Origin: an uncultured Clostridia bacterium
GTDB lineage: Bacteria; Bacillota; Clostridia; Oscillospirales; Acutalibacteraceae
Length of the DNA: 32,376 nucleotides
Assembly (NCBI GenBank): GCA_947166135.1
Contig: CAMVDB010000022.1
Coordinates: forward strand, 1-32,376
Direction: 5' to 3'
Every line of letters starts with the position of its first letter. Position 1 is the first letter of the stretch. Below the pieces are notes generated by a model. It was not told the DNA's origin, did no database searches, and saw only the letters and a program-made list of their open reading frames with translations. Position numbers and translations under genes: made by a program. Of the stretch, positions 8,887 to 16,412 are shown one piece after another.

Positions 8887-9642
8887 ATGGCAGATTACAA
8901 GCAGGAAAAATATCAGAACGACGAACTGTTGATCGGGCGCAATCCGATCGCGGAGGCGCTGTCCTCGGGACGCTCCATCATCAAGATCATGATCGCCAAG
9001 GGTACCGCCTCAGGTCCCGCCGTCGAGATCGCCGCCAAGGCGAAGAAGGCGGGCATACCCGTGCAGGAGGTCGACCGCAAGAAGCTTGATTTCATGACCG
9101 GCTCGGCGGCTCATCAGGGAGTCGCGGCGCTGTGCGCGATGAAGGAATACTCCTCGGTAGAGGATATCCTCAAGCTCGCCGAAGAACGAAATGAAGCACC
9201 CTTTATCATCATTCTCGACGAGATCGAGGACCCGCACAACCTCGGGGCGATCATCCGCTCGGCGGAATGCGCGGGCGCTCACGGCGTCATCATCAAGAAG
9301 CGCCGCAGTGCAGGGCTGACCTACACCGCCTACAAGGCGTCGGCAGGAGCACTGGAGTACCTGCCGGTCGCGAGAGTGACCAACATCGCCGATACCATCG
9401 ACGAGCTTAAAGCTCGCAATATCTGGGTCTACGGCGCTGATATGGACGGCGAAGATTACCTGAAAACCGACTTCAGCGGCGGCGTCGCGCTGGTCATCGG
9501 CAACGAGGGCAAGGGGATCTCCCGCCTCGTACGCGAGAAGTGCGACGTGATCGTATCGCTCCCCTTAAAGGGACGCATCAACTCGCTGAACGCCTCGGTC
9601 GCCGCAGGCATCCTGATGTATAAGGCAGCCGAAAAACGATAA
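8887..9642 (+). CDS. rlmB: RlmB/SpoU-family 23S rRNA 2'-O-methyltransferase
   Basis: This SPOUT-class enzyme transfers methyl from SAM to a ribose 2'-OH in RNA; the RlmB branch modifies 23S rRNA. The 251-residue protein has the substrate-binding N-terminal domain beginning NPIAEAL, then the trefoil-knot domain with ILDEIEDPHNLGAIIRSAE (motif 1, about 117-135), IGNEGKGISRLV (motif 2) and LPLKGRINSLNASVAAGI (motif 3) close to the C-terminus. Length and motif order are typical. AAAGGA lies just upstream of the ATG. It is followed 47 bp later by the ATPase-like gene on the same strand, with a small GCTCCC/GGGAGC hairpin (9648-9663) between them, so co-transcription is likely. The exact RNA target cannot be told from sequence, since close paralogues modify other RNAs. 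Confidence 0.9.
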   Translation: MADYKQEKYQNDELLIGRNPIAEALSSGRSIIKIMIAKGTASGPAVEIAAKAKKAGIPVQEVDRKKLDFMTGSAAHQGVAALCAMKEYSSVEDILKLAEERNEAPFIIILDEIEDPHNLGAIIRSAECAGAHGVIIKKRRSAGLTYTAYKASAGALEYLPVARVTNIADTIDELKARNIWVYGADMDGEDYLKTDFSGGVALVIGNEGKGISRLVREKCDVIVSLPLKGRINSLNASVAAGILMYKAAEKR

Positions 9643-9689
9643 CTACCGCTCCCCTACGGGAGCTTACGATAGAGAAAGGAGATGAGAGC

Positions 9690-12575
9690 ATGAGCATATT
9701 CCGCAAGCTGATGGACGTGGATAAGATCAAGGACAGGTTCAGGAAGCAGAACCCCTCCGAGATCGCAGACGAGGCGGAGGACGCGGTCGTACAGATCACG
9801 ACAGACGATGATACCTCAACAGCGGAACCGCCCGCAGGATCCCCCGCCGATCAGCCCGCAGAGCCCGCCGAGAGCGAGTCCGAATCAACTGAAGAATCAG
9901 AAACGGAATACGATTCATCCCCGCAGAATCCCGATACCCCGATGGAGGAGATCTACTCCACCAAGGATAAACATGTCAAGTACCGCCGCCAGCAGCCGCT
10001 GGAAGCGGAGGCAGCCGCCAAGCGTACCGCCGCCGCCAAGGACGAGCTCAAGAGAGGAAAGCTGGAGTTCTGCTTCGACGACGAACCCGACGCGCCCGAG
10101 GTGAAGCTCGAAGCCGAGCTCGATCCCGACGCGGTCGTTGCGGAAGACATCATCGAGGATATCGTCGACGTCAAGAAGCTCAAGGGCATCTTCGTACGCG
10201 ATGTCGACGATATCGACGTCAGCCTTGAGCCCGACGCCTACCCTCCCGCAGATACCGAAAAGCCGCGCGAGAGCACACAGGAGTCCCATACCCCCTCTTC
10301 CTCCGACGTGATTGTCGCCAAGGTACCCGCGTATCAGCACGAGAGCGCCGTGGATAATATCTATCTGAAGGCGGGACGCTTCACCGACGTGGTCGAGAGC
10401 GAGTATGACGAGTATCTGCGCTCCACCGACCCCGCCGTCTCTCATAATTACCGCTCGGCTCAGCCGGAGATAAAACCGCACCAAAGCCTGCTTTACACCC
10501 TCAGTCAGGCGGCGGCACGCCGCAAGGCGGAGTCTGAGCAGAAGCAGAAGAATAAAGAGATCATGCGTAAGAACTTCGACGAGGAACCGCCGAAATCGAA
10601 GAAGGTCAAGACCTCCTCGAAGGTAGAGAAGCTTCTCAAAAAGGCGAAGTCGGAGCAGTCGAAATCCGAGCAGGGAGTCAATCCCGCAAAAGCGGACAAG
10701 CCCGTCAAACCCCCGAAGGAGTCAAAGTCCGATCAGCTTGAGAAGAAGCAGAAGCTCACAAAGGCGGGCAGGACATTCCGCGTACTGCGCAGCCGCGCCG
10801 TATCGAAGCTCGCCGCTCCGTCGCGCTCTCAACAGGAGCGCATGCTCAGCTACAACAGCCGCGAGGATGAGGCGTATATCTCCGACCGCATCCGCAAAAA
10901 TCAGCGCCGTCTGCTGATCCAGCTGGGATTGTACGCGCTGTTCACGATCGTTTTACTGTCGCTGGTTATATGGGAACGCACCTCCGGAGCCGCCGCCATC
11001 GCCCAGAAGGGCGCGGGCGCCGCACTCGCCTACTGCGCCGTCAGCACCGTGCTGTGCTGGGGCATGGGCATCATCGCGCGCCAGACGCTGATCGACGGTC
11101 TGAAGCCGCTCAGGCGCTTCAAGGCAAACAGCGCGACCCTGTTGTCCCTCGCCTATATCGCGTGCCTCTTACAGGGCATCGTATCGCTGTTCACCTCGTC
11201 GTCCTTCGTCGGCGCGGATCATCACCTCTACGGCTTCATCATCGCGTTCGCACTGGCACTCGACGCCGCGGGCAGGCTGATGATGGTGCTCAGGGTCAAG
11301 AGCAACTTCGAGTTCATCAGCGCCCATTCCCCTGCCTATGCCGCGGAGCTCTTCGACGATCAGGAGACCGCCCGCCGCATGGTCAGCGGCACCACCGCCT
11401 CGCGCGGTAATGTTGCGTATCAGCATGTCACCAGCTTCTTATCCGACTTTTTGAAAATATCCTACGCGCCCGATCCCAGCGAGGAACATTCGGGCAAGAC
11501 CGCTCCCATCGCCGTGATCAGCGCGGTCATCGTCGCGATCCTGTACGCGATCCTGTTCAAGAGCGTTCAGGGCGCCGTCTCGGCGCTGACGGTCATGCTC
11601 TGCGTAGGCATCCCGTTCACCGCGATGATCGCGGGAAACCTGCCGATGCTCCTGTTCAGCCGCCGGATGCTGGACGAGGACGCAATGGTCGCGGGCTATC
11701 CCTCGGTCAGACAATTCTGTGATACCTCAGCGCTGATCCTCACCGCAGCCGATCTCTTCCCTTCGGGCTGCGTGACCATCGAACAGCTCGTACCCCTCCA
11801 GCAGTACCGCGTGGAGGAGGGGCTCCTGATGGCGGCGGCTGTCCTGCGTGAGGCAGGCTCGCCGATCGCCCCCGCCTTTGACGAGCTCGTCATGGAGAAC
11901 AAGGGCGTGCTGCCCTCGGTCGAGAGCGTGATGTATGAAGATCAGAGCGGACTGGTCGGCTGGATCGGCGGCGAACGCGTGCTGATCGGCAACCGCAAGC
12001 TGATGGATCGCTACCATATCAGCATCCGCGAGGACTTCCCGATCAGTAAAATGAAGAAGCTCGAGAAGCACACCACCTACATCGCTGTCTCGGGACAGGC
12101 TGTCGCCGTGATGGCGCTCAACTACAGCGCGGCTCCCATCACTAAGGAGCAGGTGCAGAAGGCTGAGCACGCGGGACTGGCGCTGATCGTCAGCACCACC
12201 GACGCAAACGTCACCGACGACCTGATCGCCTCTGTATACGGACTGTTCCACCGCTCCGTCAAGGTCACCACCCCCGGCTATACCAACGTCATTGACGAGG
12301 CGACCGGCAGCGTGGAGGAAGCCTCCCGCGCCTTCATCGCCACCCGCGGACGTATCGGCTCGCTGGCGCGCGCGATCGGCGGCTGTATCGGCGTAAAGAC
12401 CAACATCAACCTCGGTATCGCAATTGAGATCTTCGGCACGATCTTAGGTTTGATCCTGTGCGCTACGCTGGCGCTCTATGCCTCCGTTGCCCGACTCTCG
12501 GTCGTGGAGCTGATCATCTACATCGGCTTCTGGACTGCCGCGACCGTGATCGCTGAGCTCATTCGACGGCCGTAG
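9690..12575 (+). CDS. P-type ATPase-like membrane pseudoenzyme with long acidic tail
   Basis: The 961-residue protein has two halves. Residues 1 to about 400 are rich in Glu, Asp, Lys, Ser and Pro, with little predicted order. From about 408 there are transmembrane helices (four by about 530, a pair near 610-660, more at the C-terminus). The second half follows the layout of a heavy-metal P-type ATPase: a proline-containing helix (CVGIPF), then a block aligning with the phosphorylation loop. Where the family has DKTGTLT-x-G, this protein reads TAADLFPSG, with Thr685 in place of the phosphorylated Asp. A nucleotide-domain-like segment follows (GLVGWIGGERVLIGNRKLM), then STTDANVTDD where TGDN is expected. 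GDGVND is absent. I infer a family member that has lost catalysis and may serve as a scaffold or sensor; this is my alignment by eye. AAGGAG precedes the start, and rpe follows. Confidence 0.65.
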   Translation: MSIFRKLMDVDKIKDRFRKQNPSEIADEAEDAVVQITTDDDTSTAEPPAGSPADQPAEPAESESESTEESETEYDSSPQNPDTPMEEIYSTKDKHVKYRRQQPLEAEAAAKRTAAAKDELKRGKLEFCFDDEPDAPEVKLEAELDPDAVVAEDIIEDIVDVKKLKGIFVRDVDDIDVSLEPDAYPPADTEKPRESTQESHTPSSSDVIVAKVPAYQHESAVDNIYLKAGRFTDVVESEYDEYLRSTDPAVSHNYRSAQPEIKPHQSLLYTLSQAAARRKAESEQKQKNKEIMRKNFDEEPPKSKKVKTSSKVEKLLKKAKSEQSKSEQGVNPAKADKPVKPPKESKSDQLEKKQKLTKAGRTFRVLRSRAVSKLAAPSRSQQERMLSYNSREDEAYISDRIRKNQRRLLIQLGLYALFTIVLLSLVIWERTSGAAAIAQKGAGAALAYCAVSTVLCWGMGIIARQTLIDGLKPLRRFKANSATLLSLAYIACLLQGIVSLFTSSSFVGADHHLYGFIIAFALALDAAGRLMMVLRVKSNFEFISAHSPAYAAELFDDQETARRMVSGTTASRGNVAYQHVTSFLSDFLKISYAPDPSEEHSGKTAPIAVISAVIVAILYAILFKSVQGAVSALTVMLCVGIPFTAMIAGNLPMLLFSRRMLDEDAMVAGYPSVRQFCDTSALILTAADLFPSGCVTIEQLVPLQQYRVEEGLLMAAAVLREAGSPIAPAFDELVMENKGVLPSVESVMYEDQSGLVGWIGGERVLIGNRKLMDRYHISIREDFPISKMKKLEKHTTYIAVSGQAVAVMALNYSAAPITKEQVQKAEHAGLALIVSTTDANVTDDLIASVYGLFHRSVKVTTPGYTNVIDEATGSVEEASRAFIATRGRIGSLARAIGGCIGVKTNINLGIAIEIFGTILGLILCATLALYASVARLSVVELIIYIGFWTAATVIAELIRRP

Positions 12576-12607
12576 CATCCGTTCATTGGTTTATTGTGAT
12601 TATCCGC

Positions 12608-12633
12608 AGCCCTGAACGCTCATGTTCGGGGCT
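12608..12633 (+). other. Intercistronic hairpin before rpe
   Basis: AGCCCTGAAC (12608-12617) pairs with GTTCGGGGCT (12624-12633) through a 6-nt loop with one G-T pair. There is no U-tract, so it is probably an mRNA-stability or repeat-derived hairpin and not a terminator. Confidence 0.45.
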
Positions 12634-12663
12634 TCGCAATGACTGTTTATAAGGAGAAAAGTT

Positions 12664-13314
12664 ATGTTAATTGCACCTTCCCTGTTATCCTGTGATTTTT
12701 CGATCTTCCGCGACGAGATCATCCGCGTCGATGAGGCGGGAGCCGACATCATGCACCTCGACGTCATGGACGGTCACTTTGTCCCGAACCTGACCTTCGG
12801 CGCGCCCGTCATCAAGAAGCTCCGCAGCGCGACCGACAAGCCCTTCGACGTGCACCTGATGATCTCTGAGCCCCACCGCTATATCAATGATTTTGCCGAC
12901 GCGGCAGCGGATATCATCTCGTTCCATACCGAGTGCGACTCCGATATCGCCGAGACCCTCGACCTGATCGAAAAGCGCGGCGTCAAGCCCGCCCTCGCGA
13001 TCAAGCCCGGTACCCCGGCCGACACCGTCCTGCCGTATCTCGACAGGCTCTACATGGTGCTGGTGATGACCGTGGAGCCCGGCTTCGGCGGTCAGAGCTT
13101 CATGCCCAACATGATGGAGAAGGTCACCTTCCTGCGTAAGGAGATCGCCGACCGCGGACTCGAGACCCTGATCGAGGTGGACGGCGGTATCGCCAAGAAC
13201 ACCATCGCCACCGCCGCGAAGGCAGGCGTGGATATTTGCGTAGCGGGTACGGCGGTATTCGGCGCGCCCGACGCAAAAGCCGCCATCGACGAGCTCAAGG
13301 CGCTGTGCGGATGA
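12664..13314 (+). CDS. rpe: Ribulose-phosphate 3-epimerase
   Basis: Rpe interconverts D-ribulose 5-phosphate and D-xylulose 5-phosphate in the pentose phosphate pathway. The 216-residue TIM barrel is full length. The expected metal and acid-base residues are visible: HLDVMDG at 31-37 (His31, Asp33), His64 in DVHLMI, and Asp173 in EVDGGI. The phosphate-binding part VEPGFGGQSF is at 137-146. AAGGAG lies 8 nt before the ATG. In many Firmicutes rpe follows the stp-prkC-rsgA genes; here it follows rlmB and the ATPase-like gene on the same strand with about 90 bp between, so it may be read from the rlmB promoter. Nothing about the gene is unusual. Confidence 0.96.
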   Translation: MLIAPSLLSCDFSIFRDEIIRVDEAGADIMHLDVMDGHFVPNLTFGAPVIKKLRSATDKPFDVHLMISEPHRYINDFADAAADIISFHTECDSDIAETLDLIEKRGVKPALAIKPGTPADTVLPYLDRLYMVLVMTVEPGFGGQSFMPNMMEKVTFLRKEIADRGLETLIEVDGGIAKNTIATAAKAGVDICVAGTAVFGAPDAKAAIDELKALCG

Positions 13315-13329
13315 GGGAATACAAAATAT

Positions 13330-13665
13330 ATGAGTAAGCTCACAAAACGTATTATTGTTTCTGTAATATTTATTTTTGTAATAAGAATTCTATGCCGAAT
13401 GGTAGAAATCTTACGTCAAGAAGGGGCAGCACTCAACTCTGTATGGTTATTTGCAGTTATAACTATTGGATCTCTCGTTTGTGGTTTTGGTTTTTATTTA
13501 AGCAAAATCGTCAAGGAGCATTCTAAGTTTTGGTACAATTTCCTTAAGTACTTTATACCTAACTCCGAACTCTCATTTTACCTTCATTCACCGTCACGGC
13601 AGGGTCACTGTCATCGCAGAGGTCGGGAATCCCACTTTTGCAAGTCACCGTTTTTGCGGGTATAA
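13330..13665 (+). CDS. Small hypothetical membrane protein, tail doubtful
   Basis: I do not recognise this protein. It starts 15 bp after rpe with only a weak purine-rich ribosome-binding site. Residues about 8-24 and 40-60 are hydrophobic and could be two membrane helices, with a basic N-terminus. The last 30 residues are rich in Ser, His, Arg and Cys, unlike the rest, and come from DNA resembling intergenic repeat sequence, so the original stop may have been lost. The first 240 bases are far more AT-rich than rpe or the genes that follow, which suggests recent acquisition or a non-coding stretch. It ends just before a bidirectional terminator. Confidence 0.4.
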   Translation: MSKLTKRIIVSVIFIFVIRILCRMVEILRQEGAALNSVWLFAVITIGSLVCGFGFYLSKIVKEHSKFWYNFLKYFIPNSELSFYLHSPSRQGHCHRRGRESHFCKSPFLRV

Positions 13666-13687
13666 TCAAACTGAAAAAGGGCATAAT

Positions 13688-13717
13688 AAAAAGCAGGAGC
13701 GTTTGCCCCTGCTTTTT
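13688..13717 (-). terminator. Bidirectional terminator
   Basis: AAAAAGCAGG (13688-13697) pairs with CCTGCTTTTT (13708-13717). The stem is flanked by A-rich and T-rich runs, so it can terminate both the lipoprotein gene on the minus strand and rpe-side transcription on the plus strand. Confidence 0.75.
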
Positions 13718-13733
13718 CGTTTGCTTAACGGAA

Positions 13734-14369
13734 TCAGTTCGCCAGCAGATTGCCGTCGCCGTCGTACTTGTACTCGACATAGTTACCGTCGCTGTCCTTG
13801 ACGTAGGTGATGTAATACAGCATCTTATCCTCACCCTCGTACCTGGTGTCGCGGGTGATCTCGCCGCTCTCGTCATACTCATAGACCTCGCGGTCGGTGA
13901 CGACATTCGCACTGTCGTAGTTAGTGACAGAAGTCGGTTTACCCGCCTCGTTATACTCGGTAACGGTCACCTTTACGACCGAACCGTTCTTATCGAGCTC
14001 GGTGTACTTGGTGGGCTTACCTTCGGAATTTCTCTCCCAGAGGAGCTGGTACGAAACCGCGCCGGAAGCGTCGTAGATGATGTTGCGGATCTCGTTGCCG
14101 TTCGCGTCATACTCGTAGACGGTGGAGCTGAGCAGCTTGCCGTTGACGTCGTAGGAATCGTTGCGGGTGATCCTCTGCTGCGCGTCATACTCATTCTTAT
14201 AGTAGCCGGTAGGCTTACCGTCAGCGTTCATGCTGTAGGGAGTCAGACCGTCGGGGATCGACGCGGCGGTCGAATCGGCGGTGCTATCTGTGTTCTTTTG
14301 ACAGGCTGACAGCGATAGGACGGATAATACCATCAGAACAGCCAGTAGTGAAGCAACTAACTTTTTCAT
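13734..14369 (-). CDS. Secreted lipoprotein with YD-type repeats
   Basis: The 211-residue product begins with a lipoprotein signal peptide (MKKLVASLLA, hydrophobic core, lipobox LSAC with the lipidated cysteine at 23). The start at 14369 is set by AGGAG upstream and by the signal peptide; a longer frame from 14408 adds 13 residues with no ribosome-binding site. After a short Ser/Thr linker, the rest is a series of roughly 20-residue repeats of the pattern Y-E-Y-D-x-x-G-x (for example YEYDANGNEI, YEYDESGEIT, YKYDGDGNLL), as in RHS/YD proteins. Such repeats form extended beta structure at the cell surface. There is no toxin domain or RHS core, so it is not a complete RHS polymorphic toxin. The role is unknown, perhaps wall or carbohydrate contact. 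It is divergently oriented to the lipase-like gene. Confidence 0.75.
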   Translation of the reverse strand: MKKLVASLLAVLMVLSVLSLSACQKNTDSTADSTAASIPDGLTPYSMNADGKPTGYYKNEYDAQQRITRNDSYDVNGKLLSSTVYEYDANGNEIRNIIYDASGAVSYQLLWERNSEGKPTKYTELDKNGSVVKVTVTEYNEAGKPTSVTNYDSANVVTDREVYEYDESGEITRDTRYEGEDKMLYYITYVKDSDGNYVEYKYDGDGNLLAN

Positions 14370-14489
14370 GATTTTTCTCCTAAATATCGTGTTCCTAAAA
14401 ATGTACATATAAATCGAAAGAATGATTTATATGGGTATTATACCAAATTTCAGCGATTTAGTCAACCTGCATATTTCGGAGGGGTTTTT

Positions 14490-15575
14490 ATGGCGTTAGT
14501 TGTCGAAAAAAACAAGATCGGGCTGAGTTGTCCGATCGACCTGTACGGACGGGGGATTCCCGCCCTGAGCATCACGACAGAGGGAGATTCTCTGCCGAAG
14601 GAGAGCAGTCTGTTCAGCCCTTCTCTCGCGAAAGTCGCCGCGGCGCTGAGTATCTCGGCGGGAGATGAGCGAATGGTAAAAGAGAACCTCAGCGCCCTTC
14701 ATTACGGCGATCACGTTGTCATAGATCGCCCCGACCGGCTTTGGATGATCATGGGCAGCCGCATCAGGGACAATATGCTCGAGACCGCCGTCGCGATCCG
14801 CGGGAGCGAGGGAGGCGAGTGGCTCTCTAACTTCGATATCGGCTACAGCGCGGAGCACAGCGGCTTCGGTAAAGCCGCGGATATCGCCGAACAGGAACTA
14901 ACGGATTATCTCTTCACCCGACTGATCGGGACTCAGCCGCGATTCTTCATCACAGGCTACAGCCGCGGCGGAGCCGTGGCGAATATTCTCTCCAAGCGCC
15001 TGTGCGACCGCTTCGGTACCGACAGCGTGCGCGGCTATACGCTGGCTTCGCCCGCAGTGACCGTCAGCCGCCGTCAGGCACGCTACAACAGCATCTTCAA
15101 CCTTATCAGAGCGGAAGACTTCTTCACCCGCGTACCCCTCGAGAACTGGGGCTACACGCGCTACGGCAAGGATGTCCCGCTGACGGGAGATATCAGCGAC
15201 GGCTACCGCGCGCTGACCCGCGAGGACTACGCAGGCTTCTCAAAAAGAGGCGAGGTCGACAGCCTGATCGCCGCCGTGATGCGCCTCGCGCCCAACGTCC
15301 CCGCCTACTACAAACGGCGTCGCGAGGTGGGCGGCAAACCGCTGAGCCTGTATGAATTCATGAGGGAAGTCTCGGGGATAACGTCGGGGCACCCCGAAGA
15401 CGCGGGCGACGTGTTCCTGAGCGCGATGGTCAGCGATTACTCCGACCTGACGGAGCTGCTCTCTGCGGGCATGGAGCTGACGGAGCTTATGACCTGTACG
15501 GGCACGCCGCGATGCTCGATCGCCGACAGCCACAGTCCCGCCGCCTACCTCTCGGCTATAAAGCTCACGCTTTGA
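14490..15575 (+). CDS. Lipase-like alpha/beta hydrolase
   Basis: The 361-residue protein resembles the DUF2974/lipase class-3-like hydrolases of Firmicutes. The nucleophile elbow GYSRGG is clear, with Ser158 as the presumed nucleophile, preceded by a strand (PRFFITGYSRG) and by AIRGSEG, where lipases of this group place an oxyanion-hole segment. There is no signal peptide or membrane helix, so it is probably cytoplasmic. GGAGGGG lies 8 nt upstream of the ATG. The stop is only 3 bp from the stop of the convergent mecA gene, with no terminator between them, so the two transcripts must overlap. The substrate is not known; the Asp and His of the triad cannot be assigned with confidence. Confidence 0.7.
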   Translation: MALVVEKNKIGLSCPIDLYGRGIPALSITTEGDSLPKESSLFSPSLAKVAAALSISAGDERMVKENLSALHYGDHVVIDRPDRLWMIMGSRIRDNMLETAVAIRGSEGGEWLSNFDIGYSAEHSGFGKAADIAEQELTDYLFTRLIGTQPRFFITGYSRGGAVANILSKRLCDRFGTDSVRGYTLASPAVTVSRRQARYNSIFNLIRAEDFFTRVPLENWGYTRYGKDVPLTGDISDGYRALTREDYAGFSKRGEVDSLIAAVMRLAPNVPAYYKRRREVGGKPLSLYEFMREVSGITSGHPEDAGDVFLSAMVSDYSDLTELLSAGMELTELMTCTGTPRCSIADSHSPAAYLSAIKLTL

Positions 15576-15578
15576 ACT

Positions 15579-16082
15579 TTAAGCGTTAAGCATTTTCCCG
15601 TACTCCCTCACCCTAGCCAGCATGATCTTATTCGCCGTGATCAGCCTTCCGTACTCGCCCAGCAGCCGCTGCTGCGCGCGGGTAGGGCTCTGTACGGGCA
15701 GGAGAACGTACATTTCGCGAAAGCGGAACAGCGTAAAGCTGAGCCCGTTCTCCCGATTCATCCAGTCGAGCAGGTCGTCGGTATGCGTAAACACGCACAT
15801 CGTATGCGGACAGCCTCCCTTGACCCGATAGATGCGGCGGCGGGCGGGTCGGACGGAGATCAGCAGCAGGCAGCCCTCCGCCGAGGGCAGGGCTTCGACC
15901 AAGAAGCTCCTCCCCCGCGGGCTGAACGCGCACCTCTGTCCCACATGGTACAGAAGCCGCTTCAATCCGCTCTGCACGCTGCTCAGCTCCGACTGTGAGC
16001 CGAAATCGAGCCGGTAATCCTCGAGATCATCCGCCGCCATCGCGACCAGTATCGTACCCTGACTGAGTCTGTCGATCCTCAT
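15579..16082 (-). CDS. mecA: Short MecA-family Clp adaptor
   Basis: MecA proteins deliver substrates to the ClpC/ClpP protease in low-GC Gram-positive bacteria. The 167-residue product starts MRIDRLSQGTI, like the MecA N-terminus, followed by the DLEDYRL block. A helix and sheet (VEALPSAEGCLLLI) follow, and the C-terminal ClpC-binding domain ends LLGEYGRLI...REYGKMLNA, close to the typical MecA ending. It is shorter than the usual 210-240 residues: the acidic linker and part of the N-terminal substrate domain are reduced. The start at 16082 is preceded by GGAGGGG at good spacing; a longer frame to 16187 has no such site. It is monocistronic and convergent with the lipase-like gene. Identification rests on both termini matching, so I am fairly sure of the family but not of the client proteins. 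Confidence 0.75.
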   Translation of the reverse strand: MRIDRLSQGTILVAMAADDLEDYRLDFGSQSELSSVQSGLKRLLYHVGQRCAFSPRGRSFLVEALPSAEGCLLLISVRPARRRIYRVKGGCPHTMCVFTHTDDLLDWMNRENGLSFTLFRFREMYVLLPVQSPTRAQQRLLGEYGRLITANKIMLARVREYGKMLNA

Positions 16083-16336
16083 AGAACCCCTCCGAAGAGC
16101 CGAACCAAATTCGGCGTTACTGCCACCATCATACACGCCCCGCGTACCGTACGCAAGCGGGAATGGCTGGATGGAAACCATTACCATCTTATGCGCCGCG
16201 ACGGATCATGTGACGGTGAAATGGGAGTTATACTAATTTCAAATAAAACCCTTTAACATCTATTGCGTTGCGTCGGGGCGATGCTCGATCCTGAGCTTCG
16301 GTCGGTTGCGGAATTACGCATGCAGTCATATTTCTA
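16083..16336. other. Intergenic region, repeat fragments
   Basis: There is no gene between mecA and the GH13 promoter. The 12-mer AGTTATACTAAT (16226-16237) recurs at 18090-18101 inside the repeat bordering spoIIE, and ATGCAGTCAT near 16320 resembles another part of that repeat. These may be scraps of the same repeat family. Confidence 0.35.
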
Positions 16337-16365
16337 TTGACACTGGGGGTCACATATTGTAAAAT
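16337..16365 (+). promoter_or_regulatory. Sigma-A promoter of the GH13 gene
   Basis: TTGACA (16337-16342) and TAAAAT (16360-16365) are separated by 17 bp, an almost perfect housekeeping promoter about 48 bp before the GH13 start. No obvious operator or CRE site overlaps it. Confidence 0.7.
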
Positions 16366-16412
16366 TTTGTCATATACATATCATAAAAAAAGACATCACA
16401 GGAGGTACGAAT

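Noticed and set aside
13650..13672. TTGCAA-N17-TATAAT near 13639-13667 as a small-RNA promoter
   Set aside because: It would run at once into the terminator at 13688; no other evidence for a transcript.
13734..14369. RHS polymorphic toxin
   Set aside because: YD-like repeats are present, but there is no RHS core, no toxin domain and no immunity gene; it is a short lipoprotein.
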